From Siphonodentalium dalli (taxonomy: Eukaryota > Mollusca > Scaphopoda > Gadilida > Siphonodentaliidae): 64,000 nt of DNA. Each line of letters begins with the position of its first letter. The stretch's first letter is position 1. The position numbers and the translations under genes were made by a program. The DNA is taken from the NCBI GenBank assembly GCA_032622095.1, contig CP136068.1, positions 160,785,465 through 160,849,464 of the forward strand, given 5' to 3'. Below are positions 49,283-60,640 of this stretch, one piece after another. The notes below the pieces were generated by a model. That model saw nothing but the letters and a program-made list of their open reading frames with translations, searched no databases and was not told the origin of the DNA.

Positions 49283-49406
49283 AGAATTACTCAGCGTTGC
49301 CCAAGTTAAAGTGATGTGAAACCCTCGATCTGCTGTGGACATTTTGTGGGAATAGGGAATAATCTTGCTCAAAGTGTTACACGCATTCTCATAAATTGTA
49401 TATCCG

Positions 49407-49860
49407 AATGACGGGAGCTTCCTCAATTGTGTTGCGAAAACCCTGTGCCAATACATTCTCTTATATATGCGAGTCGACCATAGGTCGCCTCGCATATATA
49501 AGAGAAAGCATTTTTTTTTTATCAATTTTGCTTATTCTTATTCTTTAACAATTTTGATCATTTTTTATAATATTTTCTTACATTCGTTGAGAATTTTATC
49601 ATTTTTTATAATTTTTTTCTTACATTCATTATAAATTTTATCATTATTTCTTACATTCTTTAATAGTTTTTTTTTTCACCATTTCTTACATTCTTTAACA
49701 ATTAAATGTTTATTTTTTTTATTTTATATAATTTTTTTTAGGCCAATGCATTCACTTATATATGCGAGGCGATCTATGGTCGACTCGCACATATAAGAGA
49801 ATGTATTGGCACAGGGTTTTCGCAACGCAATTGAGGAAGCTCCCGTCATGAAAGGGTTAA
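49407..49860. mobile_element. TTAA-type MITE, family C, copy 3, best preserved inner part
   Basis: The right end is GAGGAAGCTCCCGTCATGAA followed by AGGGTTAA (TTAA 49857-49860). The left end has the mirror GACGGGAGCTTCCTCAATTG but lacks the terminal TTAACCCTTTCAT. Next inside on both sides is GTTGCGAAAACCCTGTGCCA or its mirror. Hairpins lie at about 49447-49512 and 49742-49810. The spacer holds repeated TTTCTTACATTCTTTAA-like words. Upstream flank words (TCTCATAAATTGTATATCCG) recur at about 49911 and 50434. Confidence 0.8.
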
Positions 49861-51090
49861 GGAGTTTTTTTTTATCAAATTTATCCCCATCTTACACACA
49901 CGGCATCAATCTCATAAATTGTATATCCGAAAAGTCAGAATGGAGCACTGGCTGACGAACCTTACGGCCTTTCCGTTTGTCAACATAAGTAGAGTGAAAG
50001 AAATAATGGCTTACAACCTATCCGTCATATAATTTCTCCACATAATGAAGGTGGTGCACACATGTATGGATGTCAAAAGAAAGGGGAGGTTGTGTGATAG
50101 GCATATTAAAGAAAATTCGAGGCTAAATGTGATGATGACCAAGGTCCCAATTTATCGCAGACAAATTGCTCCTCGTTCTGATGACATGAATTTTTAGGTG
50201 GAAGCTGAACACTGGAGCGGTTTATTAGAATTTTGAAAATAGTTTTAGAACGTACCCCACAAAAAAAAAGATTCATTTAATGCCAAAGGTAGAATTTCTA
50301 AGTTTTTGAAAATTACTGCCAATGAGATAAAAAATGACAAAATGTTTTGATAAGACCATCATCAGTTGCAGATTGCTGACTATATGCCATGCTAAGCGCA
50401 TGTCACATCACGTTTCGACTCGTGTTACAGGCATTCTCATAAATTGTATCCGAATGACATCAAACAACGTCATTCTTATTCATACATTATAAGTAGTGGC
50501 TCATCTTGTCGGAGTTATTGTCATTTTTATGTCGTGATTAATTCGTCCCACCAATAAAGAAGTAGTTATCATTTTTTAATATCTTATACAGTTGATGTTG
50601 TTGGAATTGACGTGTGTTTATTGTTGTTTTAATAACTTTTTATTGGGATCAAAATATGAACATCATCAACACATTACTTTGCAAAAATAAGAGACGACAA
50701 TTGTGTTTTACATAGAGATGTCTGAGTAAATCTAGTGGGTTAGACTTTTTTATTTTGAAGACACCTGGTTATCTCCACGAATTTACAGATGTTTTAAAGA
50801 AATGTCCGGGTGTTCCTCTGTTCGTGGTGCTATACTGACTCAGTGTAAAAGAAATGTTGCCATATACCAGCTACAAGTGGCCGACACAGCGACATGTTAA
50901 GTTGTTTATGCGAGGATATGAGTCAGTAGTAAAAATGAAAGAAATCTACTGTATCAGGCAGATGTACCCTTGTCAGGTGACAGTATTGCAGGATCCTGAA
51001 AGTATTGTGCTACTGACTGTGTTTTGTCTTATCTCAGAAGAAAATATGTTTGACTGCACAATGTGACACTATTTTTACCAGGCCTGCTAT
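49861..51090. other. Non-coding stretch
   Basis: No gene supported. CATTCTCATAAATTGTAT-C and CGAATGAC words repeat from the flank of the preceding element. Confidence 0.5.
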
Positions 51091-51093
51091 ACA

Positions 51094-52112
51094 TTTTGAT
51101 TTTTATGCGAGGTCTCTGAGATGACACTTTACGTCTCGGCGTTCGATGCGAGGACCTCGCAGCGAGGTTATGCAATCGTCATCACTGAAGTAAAACTATC
51201 CTCAATGTTCAAGCTTTCAGTTTTTATGTGTATTATCATTGTTGCTTTGTAACTTGTGTTGTGATGAGCCGCGTGTACCTCCGTGCCACAGACACGGGAG
51301 GATTGTTGTGGTGTCATACTCATCCGCCATAAAAGCATTCCGGCTTTTACTCGGGAACTATTCATAAATGCGCCATCGCAATATATTCTAATGACATGTA
51401 ATACTACCCGATCTCTAGTATAGTGTTCTTTCAAACATAGTTAAAATGGGAACATTTCTTCGAATTGTCACGAAAAACATGTTGCAGTCGTCACGATGTC
51501 ATGACAGTAGAGATATCGACAACTACATTCAGAACATATCAACTGCATTCAGAACATATCAACACATGTTGTATTCGTTCATTCACTCGACGTTTAACTA
51601 TCTATGAACGTGTGGTGTTGCAGTAACCACTCTGCGGTAGTGGGCAAAAACGTCGTTAAATTTCGAGGGACATCTTTGGAAATAGGACCGATATCGTTAT
51701 TATTTTGGCTGCAACTTTTTGCTGTGCGACAAACGGGATTCGGAATTAGTGATAATGTTGTCAAAATAAAACACTAGTCCCAATAATTCCGTTTTTATTG
51801 CGACATTCCCTCCATCCGCGCCTTGACTATAATGCAAATTTATTTGGCGCGTAATTTATATGACGTTTGTGTCAACAGCGTGGCCGCTGTTCTTGCTCAG
51901 AAACCTCGTATAATTTTTACGTCTTTTCTGAACTGTCAAAAAAGTCCAATGAAAACACGAGGTTAGGTCACATGCCTAAAACCATGATTTCTGATTGGAT
52001 TTCGGTCCTGATGAGATTTTATCTGATGTATTTTGATACCTAGATTCTGAATCTGAGAGAAACACCTTTCGCGCGAAAAATCTTTTTACGAGGTCTTTGA
52101 ATACAGCCGACG
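51094..52112 (+). mobile_element. Family F DNA element, longest copy (left tip missing)
   Basis: It begins TTTTGATTTTTATGCGAGG like 18412, runs through the blocks shared with 23826-24455, and ends TACGAGGTCTTTGAATACAG with CCGACG. An insertion of about 170 bp (about 51600-51770) and smaller ones distinguish it from the copy at 23826. The missing left tip is present at 18157. No transposase ORF was recognised. Confidence 0.85.
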
Positions 52113-52728
52113 TGATGTTTCAATCATCAAAATGTTGTTCATCATAAATGTATTATTAATTGGGGCAAATAAATATTGTTTAAATCAACTGTCACACATC
52201 ATTTTTCCGGCATCCTTCCTGGAATTGGCACATCCTCCAAGTTCATACATATCGTTGCTCCATATTATATATGGTTTGGGTGACCGTGGTGGGCATACAG
52301 CTTTCTACTGCGCATGCCTAGCCGGCTACATCTGGCTACAGCTTGTATGCTCAAATACACCCATGTTATCTTGTACGAACTTACAGCGTTCAGTTTCTAT
52401 TATAGCCGAGCCATACCAGTTGTGACAGTGGACAGATCCAAATCCAGCGATCAATTGGCGCAGGCGAATGTTTGGGTATGTTTAAAAATTCTGCTGAAAG
52501 TTACTCATAGCTCATAATAAATTGACTTAGACGTCAATGATTTGCTAAATATGTACTTTATATAAACTACCTGTATGATTTACAGTCACTTACATCTACT
52601 ATATATGTTTGCAATTAGGCTTAAAATGACTATTATAGACGAATAGCTAACTAAAAGAGATAGTAAAAGAGGCTGATATTAAATTCTGATGTTTATTTAC
52701 AATATAAATTAACTGGGCAAACCACTTA

Positions 52729-52732
<4 letters not shown>

Positions 52733-52822
<90 letters not shown>
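52733..52822. repeat. (AT)n microsatellite, about 90 bp
   Basis: An uninterrupted AT dinucleotide run. A second shorter run lies at about 53066-53090. Confidence 0.98.
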
Positions 52823-52823
<1 letters not shown>

Positions 52824-52825
<2 letters not shown>

Positions 52826-53030
52826 TAACATGTGATTAAAAACACAAACACATCATTTGGCTTTAAAACTAGGCCTTTCACGGCTTCAGGGCCGGTCTTC
52901 AGGTTCCGCCATTTTTATTTTAAATAAAAATGGCGGAACCTGAAGATCGGCCCTGAAGCCGTGAAAGGCATAGTTTTAAAGCCAAATGATGTGTTTGTGT
53001 TTTTAATCACATTAATCACATGTTATCTAT
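52824..53030. repeat. About 200-bp hairpin beside the AT tract
   Basis: The arms of about 96-108 bases begin GATAACATGTGATTAAAAAC and meet at ATTTTTATTT|TAAATAAAAAT. They contain CACGGCTTCAGGGCCGGTC and CAGGTTCCGCCA. The right arm has a small insertion (ATTAATCAC). Mismatches are few, so the structure is young or conserved. Confidence 0.9.
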
Positions 53031-53090
53031 ATATACCACTGTACGTTTGAACTTTCTACTATTCAATATATATATATATATATATATATA

Positions 53091-53543
53091 GCTATGTGTA
53101 GTAATCTTTAGGAGGACCATTGACCATCATTAGGCGGACTGCGACATTATGCAGACGAAATCCGGCCTAATTTTTGCTTGCCAGTCACAACTAGTTATCT
53201 GGCGCTTTAATTGTTAACACCTCTCCTTGTTAAACCGATTTAGGTTGTCTTTTGCCTATAAAATGATGGGATTGAAAGAATTTTGTTAAGGGCATTTCAG
53301 CCCCGATAATTTTGAGACATGTATATTCGATCGATATATAGTTTCATCAGTTTGCGGTCTTTTTTCAATCCCGAAATTTGTACTCAATTTCGATGTATGC
53401 ACCAGATTTCTCGATGTTTTAATGACATTTTGCCAGTTATCTCCTTTTTTGCTGCATCCTATACATAAAACATGCAAGCAGCCTTATATATAGCTATGTA
53501 TAGTAATCTTTAGGAGGACCATTGACCATCATTAGGCGGACTG
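53091..53543 (+). repeat. 51-bp direct repeat 400 bp apart
   Basis: GCTATGTGTAGTAATCTTTA, GGAGGACCATTGACCATCAT and TAGGCGGACTG are present at 53091-53141 and 53493-53543 with one visible difference. Both follow an ATATA run. Confidence 0.9.
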
Positions 53544-53821
53544 ATGTCTTCTGAATGATCACAACATATAGCGAAAAAATTAGGCAGACCTGAGAACCCA
53601 TGTAAGATAGATCAACATAGAATATAATCTCGACAACCCATTTAAGATAAGGTTGCTATAACCTATAAATAGCCCGTGCAACTTTGTTGAACTCCACATA
53701 TATATGACTGATATCGCCCACGGAGATAACCACTAGCTTTTATAATAACACGGGCACTTACAATATAGATATATACCAAATATACGTACATGTATGAGTT
53801 CAATATCGTCATGAATTTACA

Positions 53822-54676
53822 CTATACACCCAAAATAAAGTTTAGTCAAAATTGATGGGTTATCCTAAGTTGGTTTACTGGTTGGGCCAATTTCGAGAAG
53901 TTGGGTTAAATTATTGGGCTAGATTGTTGGGTTAGACTAGTTTAGTATTTAGTTGCACCCATTGATAAAGATTTGCTGAATGTGTGCTAACTTTGTAATA
54001 TTTTCTTCTCTTTATTGGTATCAAACTGAAATAAATACACATTGAAGGCATATGCTATGTCAGAATTATATAGTTGTAGTATTGCTTGTTTCTCTGGTAC
54101 AAGTATTCTTGTCATTATAAGTATGCTACACCTCGTTTCGGACTTTCATATTACATACTAGGTTCGGACTACCATATTACATACTAGGTTCGGACTACCA
54201 TATTACATACTAGGTTCGGACTACCATATTACATACTAGGTTCGGACTACCATATTACATACTAGGTTCGGACTACCATATTACATACTAGGTTCGGAGA
54301 CTGGTTTAATTCAACATATCTCCTCTATTCAGACGTTAAGGTCCGAAATTAATCCATTCATTTGACGTATTTTTTGGAAATCTTAATTAATTACCAGAAT
54401 ATCAGATTATATGGTTGATACTCATTCATTGAGATGAAATATAATTATATTGACATAGGTTTTCTCTAAACCATGTTTAGTTACTTCAAACCCAATGTTT
54501 GGTTATTTTAACCAAATGTTTAGTTACAAAGATGGGTTACAATAACCAATGTTTGTTACTTTTTTCGAACCCAACTAGTTTAGTTAACAGATTTAACCCA
54601 AAGCTTGGCCGGATTCGGTGGACAAAACGATGGGTTAGAGTCTGACTAAACTTATATTATATTCAACCCAATTGTG
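53822..54676. mobile_element. Possible inverted-end element rich in TGGGTTA/ACCCAA
   Basis: AAAGTTTAGTCAAAATTGAT with GGGTT near 53837 is mirrored by ACGATGGGTTAGAGTCTGAC with TAAACTT near 54638. Many TTGGGTTA and AACCCAA words lie just inside both ends. It contains the 26-bp minisatellite and ends about 25 bases before the EGF exon. Confidence 0.5.
54134..54300 (+). repeat. 26-bp minisatellite, about 6 units
   Basis: The unit is ACCATATTACATACTAGGTT plus CGGACT, near-identical in each copy. Confidence 0.95.
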
Positions 54677-54700
54677 TTGAGTGTTCAACATTCCTTCCAG

Positions 54701-54814
54701 AAACAAACGAATGTATGTCTGACCCGTGCATGAACGGTGGAACATGCGTAGATGGAACCAACGGATACAACTGCACGTGCGTTGCCATGGCTACCGGAGC
54801 GAACTGTCAGAATG
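54701..54814 (+). CDS. Single EGF-like domain exon
   Basis: The acceptor is AACATTCCTTCCAG and the donor is AATG|GTAGGT. The 114-nt exon is phase 1 at both ends, as is usual for shuffled EGF modules. The peptide TNECMSDPCMNGGTCVDGTN followed by GYNCTCVAMATGANCQN has six cysteines in EGF spacing and the CxNGGTC and GYxCxC landmarks. An N-glycosylation site (NCT) is present. The domain lies in an extracellular protein. It cannot join the phase 0 donor of the PAN exon directly, so either an unseen exon lies between them or the two belong to separate genes. Confidence 0.8.
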
Positions 54815-55714
54815 GTAGGTCACAACCTCGGTTAGCCGAATATTTTCTTCGCTCATCATCACCATCACCATCATCATACCTTTTGCGTATTATTGACAAT
54901 ATGGCACTCTGGCCCCGAGTGTTTACTCTGGGAATAACAGACCCCTCCACGAAGTTTAAATTTCAATACTTTTATATACACAACAAAGAAACATCACAAC
55001 ATATAGTCATGTCGCGTCCTCGTTAAAGGAGTTAAAGGAGTCTCACTGCCATTCCTTTGTCCGGGAATAATGCATCCTCATTGGACAGTGAGATGAATAT
55101 TAATGATCTTGGATCATTATGCAAATATATCTCATTGCTCAATAATATGCCAATATCGAAGTCTTAGTACAGCATTGCAGATTTCCACACTCATGTAACT
55201 AGCAGTAGAACATACACCATCGATGTTATCACCCCACAGAGGTGTACAATTATCCATGTTATCACCCCACTTAGGTGTACAATTATCCATAACATAATTG
55301 TGGCCGGTCAGTGACATTGATCTCAACACAATGACGACTGGAGGACAGACAATTTCCAGGGCCGTCGGTTGAGATGGTAGGAATCACTGAACTAAATGGT
55401 TTCCCATAGGCGACAGTGCTAAAGTTCGGCCTGCAGGCCATACGAGTGATGTTTACCCTGCTAGATTGACACCAGTTGATCACGAAAATGCAAGAAAAAT
55501 CATAGGTCATGTGTTTACTTTTTAAAATAAATCACCAAGTGTACGACAGGGCTATCCCACATCCAAATTTGATCTGGAAAAACCCAGAACTACAGCAGCT
55601 GGTTAAATAAATTTCCCGTTCACAAAAATCCATTCCCCCATTAATTCACCAGTTTAAATTATTTAGATATGATGTACAAATCAACTAAACACGATGTCAT
55701 CCTTTAATAACGTG

Positions 55715-56120
55715 TCAAACTGGAATTTATTCATTGCATAAATTCCGGATAAATGTGCATAAATCTGGATAAATCAGAAATTTATTCACTAATAAAGGTG
55801 CAAAAATCCGGAAATGCACATTTATTCACAAATTGTTCATGAATAAAGGCCGACATTTATACTCAATTTATTCACTGAATAAACCCACCTTTATTCAGCA
55901 GGATAAACTCGCATTTATTCGCACGTTTATGCATTCATTTATTCTCTACCTTTTATGCATAAATACAAATTTATTCACTGAATAAAGCTGCATAAATATA
56001 TGTAGCTACATTTATTCTGGTTATAAACTCAAATTTATACAAGTTATTCACGGAATAAACCTGAATAAATATATGTAGCTACATTTATTCTGGTTATAAA
56101 CTCCAGTTTATGCACATTTA
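55715..56120. repeat. Degenerate TTTATTC/GAATAAA array
   Basis: Words such as TTTATTCA, GAATAAA, GCATAAA and their complements recur every 10-25 bases. One 60-70-base unit (AATATATGTAGCTACATTTA with TTCTGGTTATAAACTC) is duplicated in tandem at about 55980-56110. Many self-complementary pairs result. Confidence 0.75.
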
Positions 56121-56517
56121 TACCCGGTGTAAATTTGGATTTGAACATATATATCCGTATATATATATTTGTGAAATCTACTTTAGGGTGACATTTGGCT
56201 TGTAACCAGCATATATGGCGACACTGATGTGTATATCTAACTATACATATACACATGTGGCGCCCTGATTCTGGTATCTTCATGTGTAGTAATCTGCCAA
56301 CAAAATGCTGCCCTATTGCTGGTTATACCAGTCAAAAATATAACATGAACTACTTGGACATGGCACTTTGTGTCATAGTTGTATCTTGCCGTCGTCAATT
56401 TTTGTAGTCTCTGCAATAAAGAATAAAAATTAAATAATTAAGTGATCGCATCGAAAATAAGTATAAACAATAAAATATTAAAACTAAAATAAGAATTTTT
56501 GTTTTCTGATAAAGAGT

Positions 56518-57510
56518 GATATTGCCCTTCAAGGACCACAATTTTACGGGATTCAAACTTCAAAATTGTGTTACATCATGGATTTATTGTACAATGAATT
56601 TATATGCGATATGGTAAAGCGTGATATCACCCTTCCATCACCACAATTTTACTCGATTCAAACTTCAAAACTGGATTACATCATGGACTTACTGTACAAT
56701 GCATTTATATGTGATATGGCAAAGGGTGATATCACCCTTCCATGACCACAATTTTACGCGATTCTAACTTCAAGACGGGATTACATCATGGATATTTTGT
56801 ACAGTGAATATATATGTGACACTGGAAAAGGATGATATCACCCTTCCATGACCACAGTTGCAATTTTACGCGATTAAAACTTCAAAACGGGATTGCATCA
56901 TGGACTTACTGTACAATGGATTTATATGTGATATGGCAAAGGGTGACACCGATATCACCCTTCCATGACCACAATTTTACGCGATTAAAACTTCAAAACG
57001 GGTACATCATGGACTTACTGTACAATGGAAATATGTGATATGGCAAAGGGTGAAAGCACCCTTCCATGATCACTATTTTACGCGATTCTAACTTCAAAAC
57101 GGATTACATCATGGATATATTGTACAATGAATTTATATGTGATGCTGGCAAAGGATGATATCACCCTTCCATGACCACAATTGCAATTTTACGCGATTAA
57201 ACTTCAAAACGGGATTACATCATGGATATATTGTACAATGAATTTATATATGATACTGGCAAAGAATGATATCAACCTTCCATGACAACAATTGCAATTT
57301 TACGCGATTAAAACTTCAAAATGGGATTACATCATGGATATATTGTACAATGAATTTATATGTGACATAGCCAAGGGTGAAATCACGCTTCCAATTTTAC
57401 GCGATATAATAGCCCGTTTAGCAAAATATTTAATTGTAATTTACGGCCTTTTATTTGTGATCTGGCTAAGGGTGAAATCACTCTCACAAAACCACATTTT
57501 CACGCGATAG
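56518..57510 (+). repeat. Satellite-like tandem array, unit about 105-115 bp, about 9 units
   Basis: Each unit contains ATCACCCTTCCATGACCACA, ATTTTACGCGATT-AAACTTC, AAAACGGGATTACATCATGG, TACTGTACAATG-ATTTATA and TGTGATATGGCAAAGGGTGA, with drift towards the right end. Small open frames inside are shadows of the unit. Confidence 0.9.
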
Positions 57511-59089
57511 AATAACCTTATTCCGACGTCTCTTTATAATAAAAGATTTAAAGTAAATAAGTGATCAAGGCAAGCTATGTCTAAATTTAATGCGCACATA
57601 TATGTAATCTTTGTTACAATTTCATGAATGATATGGTATTCAGAATAAATTTTGACATGTGTCGATCACGCTGCGAATTGATGAAAGAATGAATATTCTG
57701 CAACATAAATTGTGAAATACCTTTATTTCGTATTCACATATGTGTTAACTTACCCTTGGTAAATTTTATAATTAGAAAGGGAATTTAAAAACTGAAATGA
57801 TGTAGCGATCATGTTCTAACCCAAGCAAATATACCCCCACCAATACGCCCCGCCACACGAACACCCCCTCCTACCCGCCTTTGTCCCTCCTGCATGCATG
57901 GCTACAGTACTGTCCACAACATTAATCGACCATTGCAAAAGATGCCTTAGTTAAGACAGAACATGCGAAAACAAACGTATTTGTATATACATAATCCGTC
58001 TAAATAGTGAATACTCGCCTGTTAGCGTTTTCATCTCTCATTCACACACATGGAACACGCGTTACGTCTGCACAGTAGCGTTGTTCAGAGACAAAGAAAG
58101 CAACCCCGGCCTCTAGCTTGTGTTATCTGATACAGGTCTCACATATGCATGCTTGCTGCTGGCATAGCATGGACGCCGTGGATGCGATCCTTGTAATAAT
58201 AAAATTATGGGCTAAGAATGAAACCCGGCGCCGGTTAAAGAAATAAGCGAAATTAATGCAGGACATCTATAAGTTATTCGGTATATGTACATCGCCGGGC
58301 CAACATTGAAATTCTCGATTTATTTAGTATGATACCTGATTTGGTATAACTGAATGTCTGCATACAGAGCGGTGCCGACAAAATTGTCAGGGACGTTTTG
58401 AATGTGTGTGTGGGGTGGTGGGTGGCGTGGTGCGGGCAAGGACAACGCTACATGTGGGAGTGTGACACCTCTCACAATATTTTCCTCAATTTTCAACATT
58501 TGGAAATTAGGAGGTCAAAAATCGAAATTTTGGAAATTTCAGACCAGGTAGAATTTGGTAGGGATTGTTAAATTTCTACGTGTAATTTTGTCTAATTTTA
58601 ATATTTTAGTTGGCAAATTTGACTCCTAGGTGGGTGACTAGTTTAAATGTTTTGGAATTTGGGATTTTTCAGTCGGAAAATCTACAGAATTTCCGAAATT
58701 TGGAAATTTAGGAAAATTTCTGCAAAGTTGATTGGAAAATGTAGCCCCAATGGGGGGGGGGGGGGGGGGTGCAGTTGGAATATCCGAAGTGGACACCCCA
58801 TTCCCCATTCCTGACCTAAATATGCTTTATTTGTAATAATTTTAATTCATTTTCGTGAGATACACGACATGTGTCTATAGATGTATAACATCTATATCAC
58901 ATTTATCTGTAGGGCGTTTTGTCCGGATACCTGATGCGAAAGGTCTTCAGTCATGGGGTTTTTGTGGGTAAACGTTGTCAGCATGTCATTTGACTCAATA
59001 GTGTTAAAGTGACATCAAATGTTTACCACATTGCTATAAATATTCGCTGGCGACATAATAGCTCTACTGACCTCCGACACTGTTCCAAG
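57511..59089. other. Non-coding stretch with an 18-base G run
   Basis: A C-rich stretch lies at about 57830-57890 and a poly-G run at 58752-58769. GGAAATTT-type words cluster at 58500-58740. No gene is supported. Confidence 0.55.
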
Positions 59090-59257
59090 AAAGGTGAATT
59101 TAATATGTATAAATGCATGCACAAATTCAGGGTCCTAAATTCATGCAACATTTATGCGAGATTTAAAAATATAAATGAGAGATTTATATTTTTGTATAAA
59201 GGCGAATTTAATATGTATAAATGCATGCATAAATTCAGGGTCCTAAATTAATGCAAC
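59090..59257 (+). repeat. 108-bp-period tandem duplication
   Basis: GAATTTAATATGTATAAATG, CATGCA-AAATTCAGGGTCCT and AAATT-ATGCAACATT are present at 59090-59150 and 59198-59257. Confidence 0.9.
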
Positions 59258-59526
59258 ATTCATATTTTATAAATCTCGCTTTTCATGCAGTATCGCATGT
59301 ATCAGGTGAAGGTCATTCTTCAGTTACCTTCACGGTGTACTCGCTCTCGACTCTGGAACACATTTAGCTCCCTGATTCTGGTAATGCGCATACTGCACAA
59401 GACCAGCATATGCTGTCCAGCGATGGAGAAACTTGTCCGAATACCCATCAACTCAGAGGAGATAACCTAATGTACATATCATAACATGAATTGGCAATGG
59501 CTAGCTTTGGTTTTGTCTATTGGGGT

Positions 59527-59695
59527 GTAACCCTTTCATGATTGGAGATACCTGAAATTTTTCGAAAACCCTGTGCCAATGCATTATCTTATATATGTGA
59601 GTCGGTAATAGGGCGCATTGCATATATAAAAGAATGAATTGGCCTAACAATTTTATCATGACCTTGTAAGCCAATGCATTCTCATTTATATTGAC
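59527..59695. mobile_element. TTAA-type MITE, family C, copy 4, truncated
   Basis: GTAACCCTTTCATGATTGGAG is followed by TTTTTCGAAAACCCTGTGCC and a diverged hairpin (about 59576-59643). Only the start of the second hairpin (GCCAATGCATTCTCATTTAT) remains. Confidence 0.65.
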
Positions 59696-59934
59696 CGTAT
59701 TATTGGGATGAGGGGTGAAATAATAAAACAAGACACAGCAACTGCGACAAAGGATGACGAAACCCGACACAAACCATATACATAATATGTATCGACGACT
59801 ATTGAGAGTTTTCTCTATAGATCATTGTTCAAAATATAACGGAATTATCACTCATAGAGAGTGGCAAACAGTTTAAAATCCACGTTTTTTTCGGTCTACT
59901 TTCACCAGAAGTCTCCTAAATCATGTCATCTATC

Positions 59935-60640
59935 AACGATATCAGGTGGTATCATACTGTGTATATCTCCTGGTCCTGGTCCTGGGTTGTGTGCATAAAA
60001 TTTACCCTCATTTTGACTTCAGATAGTAATAGCGGAATGGTTATTGATTGATTTTCTTCAAGTGATCTGGTTCGTGGTCATTTTTCCGCCATTTTGAAAT
60101 CCAAGATGGCCGCTATTCTCATTTATCGAATTTCACCCATCTTACTAAATCACTCATCATCACATCAGTTTGCATTATCAAGCTTAGAAACAATTTTGCA
60201 CACTTCATACGTTTATGCTAAAAATACATATGAGGGAATTTACTTGTAAAGAAATGGAAATATTTGATAATATTGTGATAATTAACCACAACATTTGAGG
60301 TACAAAATGTGTTTTTTTCACATAGGGTACATTCCGTTTTGTTTTTCTGCACATAAGAAGAAAAGGTCAATGTATTAAATATGGTTGTATTCTCTGGCCT
60401 CGGGAACACTCACAAATGTAAAATTTTTGTTTAGATGTTATGATTTGCCCGCAGAAATAAATAAAACCTGACCATCCCCTAGACGGGACAATAACCACGA
60501 ACCAGATCACATGACCAAAAGAATGTAAATCAATAACTATTCCGCTATCAACATCTGAAGTTATAATGAGGCTACATGTTGTGCACACAACCCCTGACCA
60601 GGAGAGTACATAGACTGCTGTATTGTAATACAACACAATC
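59935..60640. mobile_element. About 700-bp inverted-end element, family L
   Basis: TCTCCTGGTCCTGG, GGTTGTGTGCA, CCTCATTTTGACTTCAGAT, AGCGGAATGGTTATTGATT and GTGATCTGGTTCGTGGTCAT on the left are mirrored in order by the complement of 60465-60625. The arms are of order 150 bases, diverged. The interior is A/T-rich and non-coding. Confidence 0.75.

Noticed and set aside
52132-52425. 97-codon hydrophobic frame
   Set aside because: It starts just after the family F right end and has no domain or splice support.
43340-54814. One gene joining the PAN exon directly to the EGF exon
   Set aside because: The PAN donors are phase 0 and the EGF acceptor is phase 1, and 11 kb lies between; an unseen exon would be needed.
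56832-57510. Small frames with repeated FTRLKLQNG peptides
   Set aside because: Shadows of the satellite unit.
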